A stretch of DNA of 64,000 bases from Algibacter pacificus (GTDB lineage: Bacteria > Bacteroidota > Bacteroidia > Flavobacteriales > Flavobacteriaceae), in assembly GCF_008033385.1 (NCBI RefSeq), contig NZ_VOGY01000013.1:1-64000 (forward strand), given 5' to 3'. The translations under genes were made by a program, and so were the position numbers. Of the stretch, positions 9,725-18,453 are shown one piece after another; position 1 is the first letter of the stretch, and each line of letters begins with the position of its first letter. Under the pieces are notes generated by a model that was given only the letters and a program-made list of their open reading frames with translations, had not been told where the DNA came from and did no database searches.

Positions 9725-12265
9725 CTACTTTCCGTTATTAGGAACAGAATCTATATCGGCTTGGTTAGCAGCTGTTACCTCGGCAATATTTTTTATTGCT
9801 CTTTCATCTGTTATTGTAGCTGTTATTTCTAACACTATAGAGTCTCCTAGATTTAGATTACCTATTACCCAAACGTTACTAGAATACGTGGTCCCTGTAG
9901 TTGCAGCATTGCTTGACACATACAACAATCCTTCTGTTGGCAACACATCTGTTACTTGTACACCTGTAGCATCTTCCGGACCACTATTAGTAACTGTTAA
10001 GGTATAAATAATGTTGTCTCCTATTTTTGGAATAGCATTATTTACTGTTTTAGTTAAACTTAAATCTGCCGAGCAAGCTAGATTCATGGTCTCGTCTGTA
10101 ACAGCTGCTGGTGATGTTTGTGGCGTATTAATAATACCCCCATTTGCATCTTGTATTGGCACACCATAATTTGAACTTGACGGATCTGTATTTACAGTTG
10201 TACCAAAATTTAAAGAGCTACCTGGCACTTTACTTCCGCCTTCTAAGGTGGTAAGTTGAGACATCATAAAACTACCACTACCTTCTATAGCATCTGGACA
10301 GCCATCGTTATCAGAATCGGTATCTAGATAATCTGGAATACCATCCTCGTCTGTATCACACACCTGCACAACTAAAATATCATCTATAGCAACATCATTA
10401 CCATTATCTCCAGCCGTATTATTTCTAATAATAACTGTAACAGGATCTGCAGTTAGTGCTTTTAACGGTGCTAGTGTTGCATATTTTTTCCAAGCATTTT
10501 CATTACCAATCTTCTGTCTTTCAATATCCCCAGTATTTACTTCGGGCCCCAATATATTACCATTTTGCCAAAGTTCTATCTGAATATTTGGTTTATATCT
10601 TCCTAAAGTTGCGGTATCCGTTTTATAAACATCCATATTAAGTACCCAAAAAGATACATCTATCAACGCCCCTGCCGAAACACCTGGTATGTCTTTTTGA
10701 TAAATAACATCTTGCGTTGTTCCGGCATTAACCATAAGCATTCTACCTTTTGTAGGCGCATCCCCTCCATTGGTATGATCTCCAATAGTTTGCCAAACAT
10801 CAGGCGCCCAATATGCTGAATTTTGAATATTATTAAAAATAGTATAATGATTATCTTCCACATCCGTTCCATTATAAGGATTACCAACCTGCTTATACCC
10901 AAAAGCAGTAGATACCCCAGGAAATGCTGAAAAAGAAACACCTGTACTATTATTTAGATTATTAATCTCTCCAAAATTCTCAAAAAACAATTCTCTATTA
11001 GGAATCCCACAAGCCTCATTTTCTACAGTATCCAAAATACCATCATTATCATCATCTAAATCCTCAATATCTGGTATCCCATCTTGATCGGTATCGGCAA
11101 CCACGGTAATAGTAACTGTTGCAATATCACAGATTCCATCGTTTGGCTCTGGTAAACAAACCTTATACTCAAAACTATCAATACCCGCAAAATTAAGGTT
11201 TGGTGTATACTGAAAGCTACCATCTGCATTAAAGTTTAATGTTCCATTTGAAGGTCCTGCCCCAAGAACACTAAAAGAAGACCCAACAGGAACCGCATCA
11301 TTAACAGATGCATCACCATTTATTAAGGTTGAATTCCAAAACATTTCTATATCGTCGTTAGCAGCATAAGATTGAAGTATAAAAAACTTCCCATCACCAT
11401 GATCTCGTGTAGATGCAGATATTTGAACCCTAGTAATACTTGAACCCACAGGCGCTATCTCACTTAAATAAAACAAAGCAATACCAATAGTTCCTCCAGT
11501 ATCTACAACGCGATCTGACAACCAATAATCGGTACCTGAATTCGGCGGCCGAGTTGTACCGTCTGTAGAACTACTTCCTCCTGGTCCAAATTCCGCACTA
11601 CTATTATTAATCACAAAAGTTTCACCTAAAGATTTTACCACAGTTCCACCAGGTTTAGTACCAAACACCTCTATATGAAAACAGTTATTCGCATTTCGCT
11701 CAGTAATCGCGACGATACCGCCTTCATTTGAAGGAATTGCAGGATCATACAACAAGCTTTGCCTCTGGATTGGAGTAGAATTTTCAGCATTAAAGTCATC
11801 ACAAACAGGTCGTCCATTATCATTTGACTCAAAATAATGATTGAGATTTTTATCTTGAAAAGCCGATAAAGCTAAGACATTCCAAGCAGAACTTCCGTAA
11901 GGATCTCCTGTTTGCCAACCAACTGGAGTTGGACCACTTCCTGCAGATGTATGCAGAGGATTCCCATTTTCCCGAATATGATTTAAGTCATGACCATCTG
12001 GACCAAGCTCGGTTAACTCATAACCAGACGGAACTACAAATGAACTATAGACCTTACCATCAATTGAAATACTTTCTATAGTGGCCGGACTTTCATCTGT
12101 AGGTTGCGTAGTCTCTACCCATTTAAAACTTGCTCCGGTTTTAATACTTGTTGCATTCGATTGTGCACGAGCACCTAAATTGAAAGATAAAATAAATAAA
12201 ACTAATAATACTTCGAGTGAAATTCTAAATTTCACAGCGTATACAAACTTTAGGTTTAAAAACAT
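9725..12265 (-). CDS. Secreted cadherin-like/TSP3/DUF11 surface protein, paralogue 4
   Basis: 846 residues, the longest paralogue. The signal peptide ends GARAQ (~35). Residues ~36-310 form a unique beta-rich region with several Cys. A tandem-95/cadherin-like module lies at ~315-390 (LNFNADGSFQYTPNLNFAG and DSFEYKV). A TSP3-like motif is at ~392-415 (DTDQDGIPDIEDLDDDNDG). Residues ~430-640 resemble a jelly-roll domain (AIDDILVVQVC), followed by a second TSP3 motif (~640-665) and the shared DUF11 module (~735-835), ending DIDSVPNNGK. It is the first gene of the minus-strand array. No T9SS CTD is seen. Likely an extracellular adhesin or matrix protein; ligand unknown. Confidence 0.8.
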   Translation of the reverse strand: MFLNLKFVYAVKFRISLEVLLVLFILSFNLGARAQSNATSIKTGASFKWVETTQPTDESPATIESISIDGKVYSSFVVPSGYELTELGPDGHDLNHIRENGNPLHTSAGSGPTPVGWQTGDPYGSSAWNVLALSAFQDKNLNHYFESNDNGRPVCDDFNAENSTPIQRQSLLYDPAIPSNEGGIVAITERNANNCFHIEVFGTKPGGTVVKSLGETFVINNSSAEFGPGGSSSTDGTTRPPNSGTDYWLSDRVVDTGGTIGIALFYLSEIAPVGSSITRVQISASTRDHGDGKFFILQSYAANDDIEMFWNSTLINGDASVNDAVPVGSSFSVLGAGPSNGTLNFNADGSFQYTPNLNFAGIDSFEYKVCLPEPNDGICDIATVTITVVADTDQDGIPDIEDLDDDNDGILDTVENEACGIPNRELFFENFGEINNLNNSTGVSFSAFPGVSTAFGYKQVGNPYNGTDVEDNHYTIFNNIQNSAYWAPDVWQTIGDHTNGGDAPTKGRMLMVNAGTTQDVIYQKDIPGVSAGALIDVSFWVLNMDVYKTDTATLGRYKPNIQIELWQNGNILGPEVNTGDIERQKIGNENAWKKYATLAPLKALTADPVTVIIRNNTAGDNGNDVAIDDILVVQVCDTDEDGIPDYLDTDSDNDGCPDAIEGSGSFMMSQLTTLEGGSKVPGSSLNFGTTVNTDPSSSNYGVPIQDANGGIINTPQTSPAAVTDETMNLACSADLSLTKTVNNAIPKIGDNIIYTLTVTNSGPEDATGVQVTDVLPTEGLLYVSSNAATTGTTYSSNVWVIGNLNLGDSIVLEITATITDERAIKNIAEVTAANQADIDSVPNNGK

Positions 12266-12732
12266 AATTATTATTAGGAGAGAAGCACCATTCTTTTATA
12301 ACTCTTATAGAAAAAAGATACTGTAACCATGCGAAGATAAAAATTCGAACAACCACTCTAGCAATAAAACGCTAAACAACCATTATATTAGATAAGCACT
12401 ACCTTTATATTTCAATTTGTAAAAAAAAAGTCATTAAACTATCGAACAAACACTATAATAAATAAAAAAATATAAATTTCGTTACTATTTACTCCTGCTA
12501 TTTTTACTCGAATAATTAAGTTTGAAATCAACCTTAGTTATTAATAGTATTACCCCAAAATAATAAATAACCACATCACGTTTACGCCAACCTTAGTTCT
12601 CTATTTCATTTTTCAATAAGGAATGAGAAGACAGACAAGCTCAAAAACAAATTTAATTAGTATATTTAACCGCTATTAACATATTAATCAATTAATAAAT
12701 AAAACGTTAACATTAACTAAAACTTATTTTTT
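12266..12732. other. Divergent intergenic region (467 bp)
   Basis: Lies between the minus-strand surface gene and the plus-strand lipoprotein gene, so it must hold both promoters. On the minus strand a near-consensus TATCTTCG is visible upstream of 12265, and on the plus strand TATATTTA near 12661 has one mismatch to TAnnTTTG. No coding frame is credible. Confidence 0.45.
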
Positions 12733-13296
12733 ATGAAACTGAGAACAAACCTAACACTATTACTACTTGTTGCTATAACTATTTTTAGCTGTGATGAAAT
12801 TGACAAATTAACAGAATTTAAAGTTGAACAAGATTTTGATACCACACTAAATATTGATACTGCAGTAACAAAAGAAGCCAAACCACAAGCCAAATCTACA
12901 GCAGAAGGCTCTTGGAGTGAAGAAGTTACTATAGACCTAAAAGACAACGACGATGTTAGCGAAAATTTAGATCTAATAGAAGAAGTCGCTATTAATGGTT
13001 TAACATACGAAATTATAAACTATAATGGCCCAGACGACGTTGCTATTACTAATACACAAATAGATTTTGGAGGTACTGTAATTACTATTGAAGACACCAA
13101 CCTTAAAACAGCAGATGATAATGGTACTCTATTTACTATTGATGATGCAGCAAAACTTGGAACTATTGCAAACAAATTAAAAACAGACAAAACCATGACT
13201 ATTACTGCCAGTGGCGACGTAGCTGGAGAAACAACATCGGTAACATTTGGTATTAAATTACACATGGAAACCACAATCACTATAGATGTGATATAA
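12733..13296 (+). CDS. Putative lipoprotein of unknown function
   Basis: 187 residues. The N-terminus is a lipoprotein signal: basic MKLRTN, a hydrophobic stretch, then a lipobox-like ITIFSC with Cys at residue 20, followed directly by Asp-Glu. In flavobacteria many lipoproteins go to the outer membrane. The mature part is acidic and rich in Thr, Asp and Ile, with beta-type alternation (ITNTQIDFGGTVITIEDTN); I recognise no domain. The gene is monocistronic, with a strong terminator ~25 bp after its stop. It may relate to the surface proteins to its left only by position. Coding status is well supported by the signal peptide and length; function is unknown. Confidence 0.75.
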   Translation: MKLRTNLTLLLLVAITIFSCDEIDKLTEFKVEQDFDTTLNIDTAVTKEAKPQAKSTAEGSWSEEVTIDLKDNDDVSENLDLIEEVAINGLTYEIINYNGPDDVAITNTQIDFGGTVITIEDTNLKTADDNGTLFTIDDAAKLGTIANKLKTDKTMTITASGDVAGETTSVTFGIKLHMETTITIDVI

Positions 13297-13320
13297 TCAT
13301 TTACAACAATAAATTATAAA

Positions 13321-13354
13321 AAAAGCCTTTGGATTATAAATTCAAAGGCTTTTT
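13321..13354 (+). terminator. Intrinsic terminator after the lipoprotein gene
   Basis: Arms 13321-13331 (AAAAGCCTTTG) and 13343-13353 pair perfectly around an 11-nt loop and run into T residues; A/T flanks make it usable from both sides. Confidence 0.85.
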
Positions 13355-13447
13355 ATATTTATGAAATAATAACACTTCAAAAATACATTTTCACCCATTT
13401 ACCCGTTAGAAATTAAACATAATAACGTTTCAGAATATAATTTTTAT

Positions 13448-13455
13448 TATATTTG
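13448..13455 (+). promoter_or_regulatory. Bacteroidota minus-7 promoter box for rpsO
   Basis: TATATTTG matches the Bacteroidota minus-7 consensus TAnnTTTG exactly. Transcription should start around 13461, giving a ~50-nt leader before the rpsO ATG at 13512. A GTTT about 18 bp upstream could serve as the weak minus-33 element. The start point is inferred. Confidence 0.6.
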
Positions 13456-13511
13456 CAGCCTTGAAAGAAAAACTTTCAGGATACATAACAATCATTTACA
13501 ACAATATTAGC

Positions 13512-13781
13512 ATGTACTTATCAAAAGAAGCAAAACAAGAAATGTTTGCAAAACACGGTAAAGGAAAAAACGATACCGGTTCAGCTGAAGGGCAAATTGC
13601 CTTATTCACGCAGAGAATTAATCACTTAACAGAACACTTAAAAAATAATCGTAAAGATTACAATACAGAGCGTTCACTAGTAAAATTAGTAGGTAAAAGA
13701 AGAAGCTTACTTGATTATTTAGTCAAGAAAGACATCTTAAGATATCGTGCTATAGTACAAGAATTAGGATTAAGAAAATAA
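13512..13781 (+). CDS. rpsO: 30S ribosomal protein S15
   Basis: 89 residues from ATG 13512 (MYLSKEAKQEMFAKHG), the exact usual length of S15. The frame extends upstream, but that part lies in the leader behind the promoter box at 13448. Typical S15 features are present: KNDTGSAEGQIALFTQRINHLTEHLK, HL..NRKDYNTERSL, LVGKRR.LLDYL and RYR.IVQELGLRK. It binds 16S rRNA in the platform of the small subunit. It lies next to pnp, the conserved rpsO-pnp order of bacteria, but a strong terminator separates the two here. In other bacteria S15 represses its own mRNA through its leader; no such structure is proven here. Confidence 0.97.
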   Translation: MYLSKEAKQEMFAKHGKGKNDTGSAEGQIALFTQRINHLTEHLKNNRKDYNTERSLVKLVGKRRSLLDYLVKKDILRYRAIVQELGLRK

Positions 13782-13790
13782 TCTCAATAC

Positions 13791-13819
13791 AAAAACCACG
13801 CTTTTTCAGCGTGGTTTTT
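13791..13819 (+). terminator. Intrinsic terminator of rpsO
   Basis: Perfect 12-bp stem, 13791-13802 (AAAAACCACGCT) against 13808-13819, with a 5-nt loop and a T-rich end, 9 bp after the rpsO stop. Confidence 0.9.
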
Positions 13820-13874
13820 CATTATAAATCAACGCGCTTTGAACGCGTATAACTTTCAAATTAAAAGAAGCTAA

Positions 13875-13895
13875 ATCCCAAAACGAGTTTGGGAT
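13875..13895. repeat. Dispersed hairpin with AAACGAGTTTGGG motif
   Basis: 8-bp inverted repeat (ATCCCAAA 13875-13882 and TTTGGGAT 13888-13895). The 13-mer AAACGAGTTTGGG at 13881-13893 recurs exactly at 25401-25413 and with one change (AAACGAATTTGGG) at 51400-51412, so it appears to be a small interspersed element. It sits in the 223-bp gap between rpsO and pnp. Confidence 0.5.
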
Positions 13896-14004
13896 AAAAA
13901 GTTTTTCATTGGTCCAAACATACAACAACTACACACAACAACACAACGACCATTGTTTAACATAATTTGAGTATATTGTATGCTCGAATTACAAGAAAAA
14001 ATTT

Positions 14005-16254
14005 ATGATTCCAAAAGTTTTTAAAGAGGTTATAGACCTTGGAGACGGTAGAGAAATCTCTATTGAAACCGGAAAATTAGCAAAACAGGCTCATGGTTCT
14101 GTTGTTGTTAAATCAGGAAACTGTATGTTACTATGTACCGTAGTTTCTAATTACAAACAAGCCGATGTAGACTTTTTACCATTAACGGTAGATTACAGAG
14201 AAAAGTTTGCCGCTGCAGGACGTTACCCAGGTGGTTTCTTTAAAAGAGAAGCAAGACCAAGTGACGGTGAAGTATTAACGATGCGTTTAGTAGATCGTGT
14301 TTTACGTCCATTATTCCCAAAAGATTACCATTCTGAAACTCAGGTAATGATACAATTAATGTCTCACGACCCTGATGTTATGCCAGATGCTATGGCTGGT
14401 TTAGCCGCTTCGGCAGCTATTCAATTATCCGATTTTCCTTTTGAATGCCCAATCTCTGAAGCTAGAGTTGGTCGTGTAAATGGTGAATTCATTATTAACC
14501 CAACACGTGCACAATTAGAAGAATCTGACATCGATATGATGATTGGAGCCTCTGCTGATTCTGTAATGATGGTGGAAGGTGAAATGGATGAAATTTCTGA
14601 AGAAGAAATGACAGAAGCTATCAAATTTGCACACGAAGCCATTAAAGTACAATGTGCAGCACAAGTAGCATTAGCGGAAGCTTTTGGAAAAAAAGAAACT
14701 CGTGAATACGAACCAGAAAGAACGGATGACGAGTTAGCAAAGAAAATTCACGATATGGCATACGATAAAGTATATGCCGTAGCTAGAGCTGCTTCTTCTA
14801 AACATGAAAGAGGTGCTGCCTTTGCAGAAATTAAAGAAGACATTAAAGCCACTTTTTCTGAAGAAGAATTAGCAGACTTTGGTGGATTAATTTCTAAATA
14901 CTACAGTAAAGCCGAAAAAACTGCGGTTAGAGATTTAACATTAAACGAAGGTTTACGTTTAGACGGACGTAAAACCAACGAAATTAGACCTATTTGGTGT
15001 GAGGTAGATTATTTACCTTCAACACATGGATCTTCAATATTTACACGTGGGGAAACTCAAGCTTTAGCTACCGTTACTTTAGGAACAAGTAGAGAAGCGA
15101 ACCAAATAGATATGCCATCTTACGAAGGTGAAGAGCGTTTTTATTTACACTATAATTTCCCTCCATTTTCTACTGGTGAAGCGAGACCTATTCGTGGAAC
15201 ATCTCGTCGTGAGGTAGGACATGGTAACTTAGCACAACGCGCCTTAAAAGGCATGGTTCCAAATGATTGCCCATACACTGTACGTGTAGTTTCTGAGATT
15301 TTAGAATCAAACGGTTCTTCGTCTATGGCAACAGTTTGTGCAGGTACAATGGCCTTAATGGATGCTGGTGTGCAATTAAAGAAACCCGTTTCTGGAATTG
15401 CCATGGGACTTATTACAGATGTAGAATCTGGAAAATATGCTGTATTATCCGATATTTTAGGTGATGAAGATCACTTAGGAGATATGGATTTTAAAGTTAC
15501 AGGGACTGCAGATGGTATTACCGCTTGCCAAATGGATATTAAAGTAAAAGGGTTGTCTTACGAAATTCTTGTAAAAGCTTTAAAACAAGCTCGTGAAGGT
15601 CGTTTACATATTTTAGGTAAAATTACCGAAACTATAGCCACTCCAAATGCCGATGTAAAAGAGCACTCTCCAAAAATGATTTCTCGCAGAATTCCTAACG
15701 AATTTATTGGTGCTTTAATTGGACCAGGAGGAAAAGTTATTCAAGAAATGCAAAAAGAAACTGGAACAACTATCGTTATTAACGAAGATCCAGTAACAGA
15801 AGAAGGTATTGTTGAAATATTAGGCGTTGGTAATGCAGGCATTGATGCTGTTATAGCAAAAATAGACTCTTTATTATTTAAACCAGAAGTTGGTAAAGTT
15901 TACCAAGTAAAAGTTATTAAAATGCTTGATTTTGGTGCCGTTGTAGAATATACAGACGCTCCAGGAAACGAAGTTTTATTGCACGTAAGTGAATTAGCTT
16001 GGGAACGTACCGAAAACGTATCGGATGTTGTTAATATGGGTGATGTTTTTGATGTGAAGTATTTTGGACAGGATCCAAGAACACGCAAAGAAAAAGTATC
16101 TCGTAAAGCTATTTTACCAAAACCAGAAGGTTATGTTGCAAGACCACCAAGAGATGATAAACGTTCTGGTGGACGTGATAACCGAGGTAGAGATAATCGT
16201 GGCCGTGATAATCGTCGTGATGACAGAAAACCAAGAGAAGATAAAAAAGATTAA
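14005..16254 (+). CDS. pnp: Polyribonucleotide nucleotidyltransferase (PNPase)
   Basis: 749 residues. It degrades RNA 3' to 5' by phosphorolysis and can add tails; cytoplasmic, trimeric. Domains in order: first RNase PH core (~1-215; [51 protein letters not shown]), helical linker (~220-305), second RNase PH core (~315-545; [27 protein letters not shown] and the catalytic-region [15 protein letters not shown]), KH domain (~553-612; [13 protein letters not shown]), S1 domain (~622-690; [19 protein letters not shown]). Length matches the bacterial family. The last ~55 residues form an Arg/Gly/Asp tail with RDNRG repeats, seen in Bacteroidota PNPases. Downstream of rpsO, with its own terminator. 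Confidence 0.98.
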   Translation: MIPKVFKEVIDLGDGREISIETGKLAKQAHGSVVVKSGNCMLLCTVVSNYKQADVDFLPLTVDYREKFAAAGRYPGGFFKREARPSDGEVLTMRLVDRVLRPLFPKDYHSETQVMIQLMSHDPDVMPDAMAGLAASAAIQLSDFPFECPISEARVGRVNGEFIINPTRAQLEESDIDMMIGASADSVMMVEGEMDEISEEEMTEAIKFAHEAIKVQCAAQVALAEAFGKKETREYEPERTDDELAKKIHDMAYDKVYAVARAASSKHERGAAFAEIKEDIKATFSEEELADFGGLISKYYSKAEKTAVRDLTLNEGLRLDGRKTNEIRPIWCEVDYLPSTHGSSIFTRGETQALATVTLGTSREANQIDMPSYEGEERFYLHYNFPPFSTGEARPIRGTSRREVGHGNLAQRALKGMVPNDCPYTVRVVSEILESNGSSSMATVCAGTMALMDAGVQLKKPVSGIAMGLITDVESGKYAVLSDILGDEDHLGDMDFKVTGTADGITACQMDIKVKGLSYEILVKALKQAREGRLHILGKITETIATPNADVKEHSPKMISRRIPNEFIGALIGPGGKVIQEMQKETGTTIVINEDPVTEEGIVEILGVGNAGIDAVIAKIDSLLFKPEVGKVYQVKVIKMLDFGAVVEYTDAPGNEVLLHVSELAWERTENVSDVVNMGDVFDVKYFGQDPRTRKEKVSRKAILPKPEGYVARPPRDDKRSGGRDNRGRDNRGRDNRRDDRKPREDKKD

Positions 16255-16279
16255 TTCTTTATAAATTCCAAGTAAAAAC

Positions 16280-16310
16280 CCCAAATAGAGTACATCTATT
16301 TGGGTTTTTT
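16280..16310 (+). terminator. Intrinsic terminator of pnp
   Basis: 10-bp stem CCCAAATAGA (16280-16289) against 16295-16304, a 5-nt loop, then T residues; 25 bp after the pnp stop. Confidence 0.9.
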
Positions 16311-16353
16311 TATATCTCTATTTTTATAAAAACCTTAACTTCTAGTTACCTAA

Positions 16354-16393
16354 TACCAGTTATTAATTGAAATTACTGTAATTTCAAATGGTA
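16354..16393. repeat. Interspersed palindrome between convergent genes
   Basis: TTGAAATTAC-T-GTAATTTCAA (16367-16387) is a perfect 10-bp palindrome around one base, and outer TACCA (16354) and TGGTA (16389) extend the symmetry. It lies between the convergent pnp and MFS genes. It has no T tract, so it may be a small palindromic repeat element rather than a terminator. Confidence 0.5.
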
Positions 16394-16408
16394 AATAATA
16401 TAAAAACA

Positions 16409-17614
16409 TTAGGCGGTAAGCAACTTACCTCTTCGCTTTACAAGTAGAAAAACAGACAAGGATAATATTCCAAAAAATGAAAACCCCATAAAAAGCGGCA
16501 GCACCGATGTTTTTACAAACCCACCGATAAAATGCGCTATTGGCACAGCTAAAACTGTAGATAAAAACCCATTAATAGCGGCTCCAATTCCTGCAATATG
16601 CCCCAATGGCTGCATAGCTAAAGCCCGTAAATTGCCAAATAAAAATCCGACTGCAAAAAACTGCAACGCTAAAAAACTAACCAATGCATAGATACTCGGG
16701 TTTTCTCCATTATGAAACAAAATAACATACATAACAGAAACCACGGCATAAGCCATTGTAGAATAGAACGCCATATTCATCATTCCAAATTTTTCTACAA
16801 GCTGACTATTTAAAAAAGTAGCAAAACCTATAGAAATAGCCAGGCTAGCAAAAATGTAAGGAAACCATTCTCCTAAATGATATTGCTCTTGAAAAATTTG
16901 TTGAGCTGTACTTAAATACACCATAAAAGATCCCGTAATAAACCCAGAAACCAACGTAAACGCAACAGCTTCCTTTTGCTTAAAAAATTCCTTGGCGCCA
17001 CTTATAAATAAAAATGAAGTAAACTTAATACGCTTGTGTTTAGGTAAGGTTTCGCGCTGTCTAAACAGAAACCAAATCATGATTAGTAATCCAAAAATAA
17101 GATTGAAATAAAAAATAGCCTTCCAATTAAATAAATGCATTAAAAACTGTCCGAGCAATGGCGCTATTACGGGTACCAAAATAAAAAACATCACCACGAA
17201 AGATAATATCTTAGCCATATAATCGCCACTAAATTCATCGCGAATCATAGAAGCCGTTAAACTCCTTGGTGAAGAAAGTCCAATCCCTTGCAGAATACGA
17301 CCAAAAAGCATCATTTCATAATCTTGGGTTGTAACACAAATAATACTGGCTATAATAAAAACTACAAAACCAACATAAACAATAGGTTTTCTACCAAAAC
17401 TATCCGAAAGCGGACCAAAAACAAGCTGCCCACAGCCAATTCCTAAAAATATCATGGTAATTAAAAGCTGATTTTCACTCAAAGTCGTTGTACCAATAGA
17501 CGCTCCAATTTCTGGTAAAGCAGGTAAAAGCGCATCTATAGTAAGCGCTACAAGCGACATTAAAGATGCCATTAATGCCACGAATTCAAATTTTACTTTT
17601 TTTATGTGTTCCAT
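16409..17614 (-). CDS. MFS drug-resistance transporter, Bcr/CflA type
   Basis: 401 residues from MEHIKK. An upstream ATA/ATG-type extension of eight codons would overlap the promoter box, so the shorter start is preferred. Twelve hydrophobic segments fit the major facilitator fold. Bcr/CflA-like features: LVALTIDALLPALPEIG in TM1, GCGQLVFGPLSDSFGRKPIVY in the TM2-TM3 loop (motif A), R-I-L-Q-G-I-G in TM4, and SARSL-like SPRSLTASMIRDEFSGDYMAK. Family members export drugs or metabolites by proton antiport across the inner membrane. It is divergent from a Crp/Fnr-type regulator gene ~100 bp away, which may control it. Substrate unknown. Confidence 0.88.
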   Translation of the reverse strand: MEHIKKVKFEFVALMASLMSLVALTIDALLPALPEIGASIGTTTLSENQLLITMIFLGIGCGQLVFGPLSDSFGRKPIVYVGFVVFIIASIICVTTQDYEMMLFGRILQGIGLSSPRSLTASMIRDEFSGDYMAKILSFVVMFFILVPVIAPLLGQFLMHLFNWKAIFYFNLIFGLLIMIWFLFRQRETLPKHKRIKFTSFLFISGAKEFFKQKEAVAFTLVSGFITGSFMVYLSTAQQIFQEQYHLGEWFPYIFASLAISIGFATFLNSQLVEKFGMMNMAFYSTMAYAVVSVMYVILFHNGENPSIYALVSFLALQFFAVGFLFGNLRALAMQPLGHIAGIGAAINGFLSTVLAVPIAHFIGGFVKTSVLPLFMGFSFFGILSLSVFLLVKRRGKLLTA

Positions 17615-17618
17615 CGGG

Positions 17619-17626
17619 CAAAGGTA
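17619..17626 (-). promoter_or_regulatory. Minus-7 box for the MFS gene, almost touching its start codon
   Basis: On the minus strand TACCTTTG (17626 to 17619) matches TAnnTTTG exactly. With the usual 5-7 nt to the start point, transcription would begin at or next to the ATG at 17614, giving a leaderless or near-leaderless mRNA. Inference from the sequence only. Confidence 0.5.
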
Positions 17627-17713
17627 AAATATTATCAACCGACAAATATTCTATTCAACAATTATTAACGTTATATTATTATCTTTAAATTTAATTTCAA
17701 CAAACAACCAATA

Positions 17714-18298
17714 ATGAACATACAACCTCTTTTTGATTATATAAAACCGCTCATGGATTTAACCGCAGAGGAAGAGGCGCTTTTAGCATCCAAGGTAACT
17801 TACCGAAAATACTTAAAAGGCCAATATGTCGTGCAACAAGGTGACATTTGTAAGTATGAATGTTTTGTTATTTCTGGCTGTACCAAAACATTTTACTTAG
17901 ATACCGAAGGCCAAGAGCATGTTATTATGTTTGCCATAGAAAATTGGTGGACCGCAGACATGGGCAGTTTTATATCGCAAACTCCTGCCGATTACAATGT
18001 ACAATGTTTAGAAAACACAGAACTTATTTTGTTTTCTTACGAAAATCTAGAACTTTTGTACAAAAAAATCCCGAAGTTAGAACGCTTATTTAGGCAAATT
18101 GTAGAACGCGCTTTTGTTGCTTCACAAAAACGTATTGTTAGAAACTTTAGCCTTTCAGCAAAAGATCGCTATTTATATTTTAAAAACCAATACCCACAAA
18201 TAGAAGAACGCATTCCGCAGTATTTGGTTGCTTCTTTTCTTGGAATTACCAAAGAGTTTTTAAGTAAAATTAAAAGCCAGTTGGCTACAGAAAACTAA
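17714..18298 (+). CDS. Crp/Fnr family transcriptional regulator
   Basis: 194 residues. Residues ~20-115 form a cyclic-nucleotide-binding-like beta barrel (FVISGCTKTFYLDTEGQEHVI, then GSFISQTPADYNVQCLENTEL). The helix connecting to the C-terminus follows, and the end (~150-192) is a short winged helix-turn-helix ending YLVASFLGITKEFLSKIKSQL, as in the common Bacteroidota single-gene Crp-like regulators. The phosphate-binding arginine of cAMP-responsive Crp is not evident, so the ligand is unknown. It is divergent from the MFS exporter gene; local control of that gene is plausible. Confidence 0.88.
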   Translation: MNIQPLFDYIKPLMDLTAEEEALLASKVTYRKYLKGQYVVQQGDICKYECFVISGCTKTFYLDTEGQEHVIMFAIENWWTADMGSFISQTPADYNVQCLENTELILFSYENLELLYKKIPKLERLFRQIVERAFVASQKRIVRNFSLSAKDRYLYFKNQYPQIEERIPQYLVASFLGITKEFLSKIKSQLATEN

Positions 18299-18453
18299 GC
18301 CTATTTTTATTTATAACACGGCAGGTCTTCACCATTAAAAACATCATGTTAAACTAGATTAACATCATTTAATAAACTACTTCAATTTTTAATAACTAAA
18401 AGCTTGGCATCTTTGTAGTATAACAATTAACATGATAAATAAATTATATTAAA

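Noticed and set aside
10663-10941. Second minus-strand frame inside the 9725-12265 gene
   Set aside because: Out-of-frame shadow of the surface protein; no signal, no motif, and the main frame is intact with a signal peptide and known domains.
13461-13511. Longer rpsO start giving a 106-residue protein
   Set aside because: S15 is 89 residues almost everywhere and the extra 17 codons lie in the leader behind an exact promoter box.
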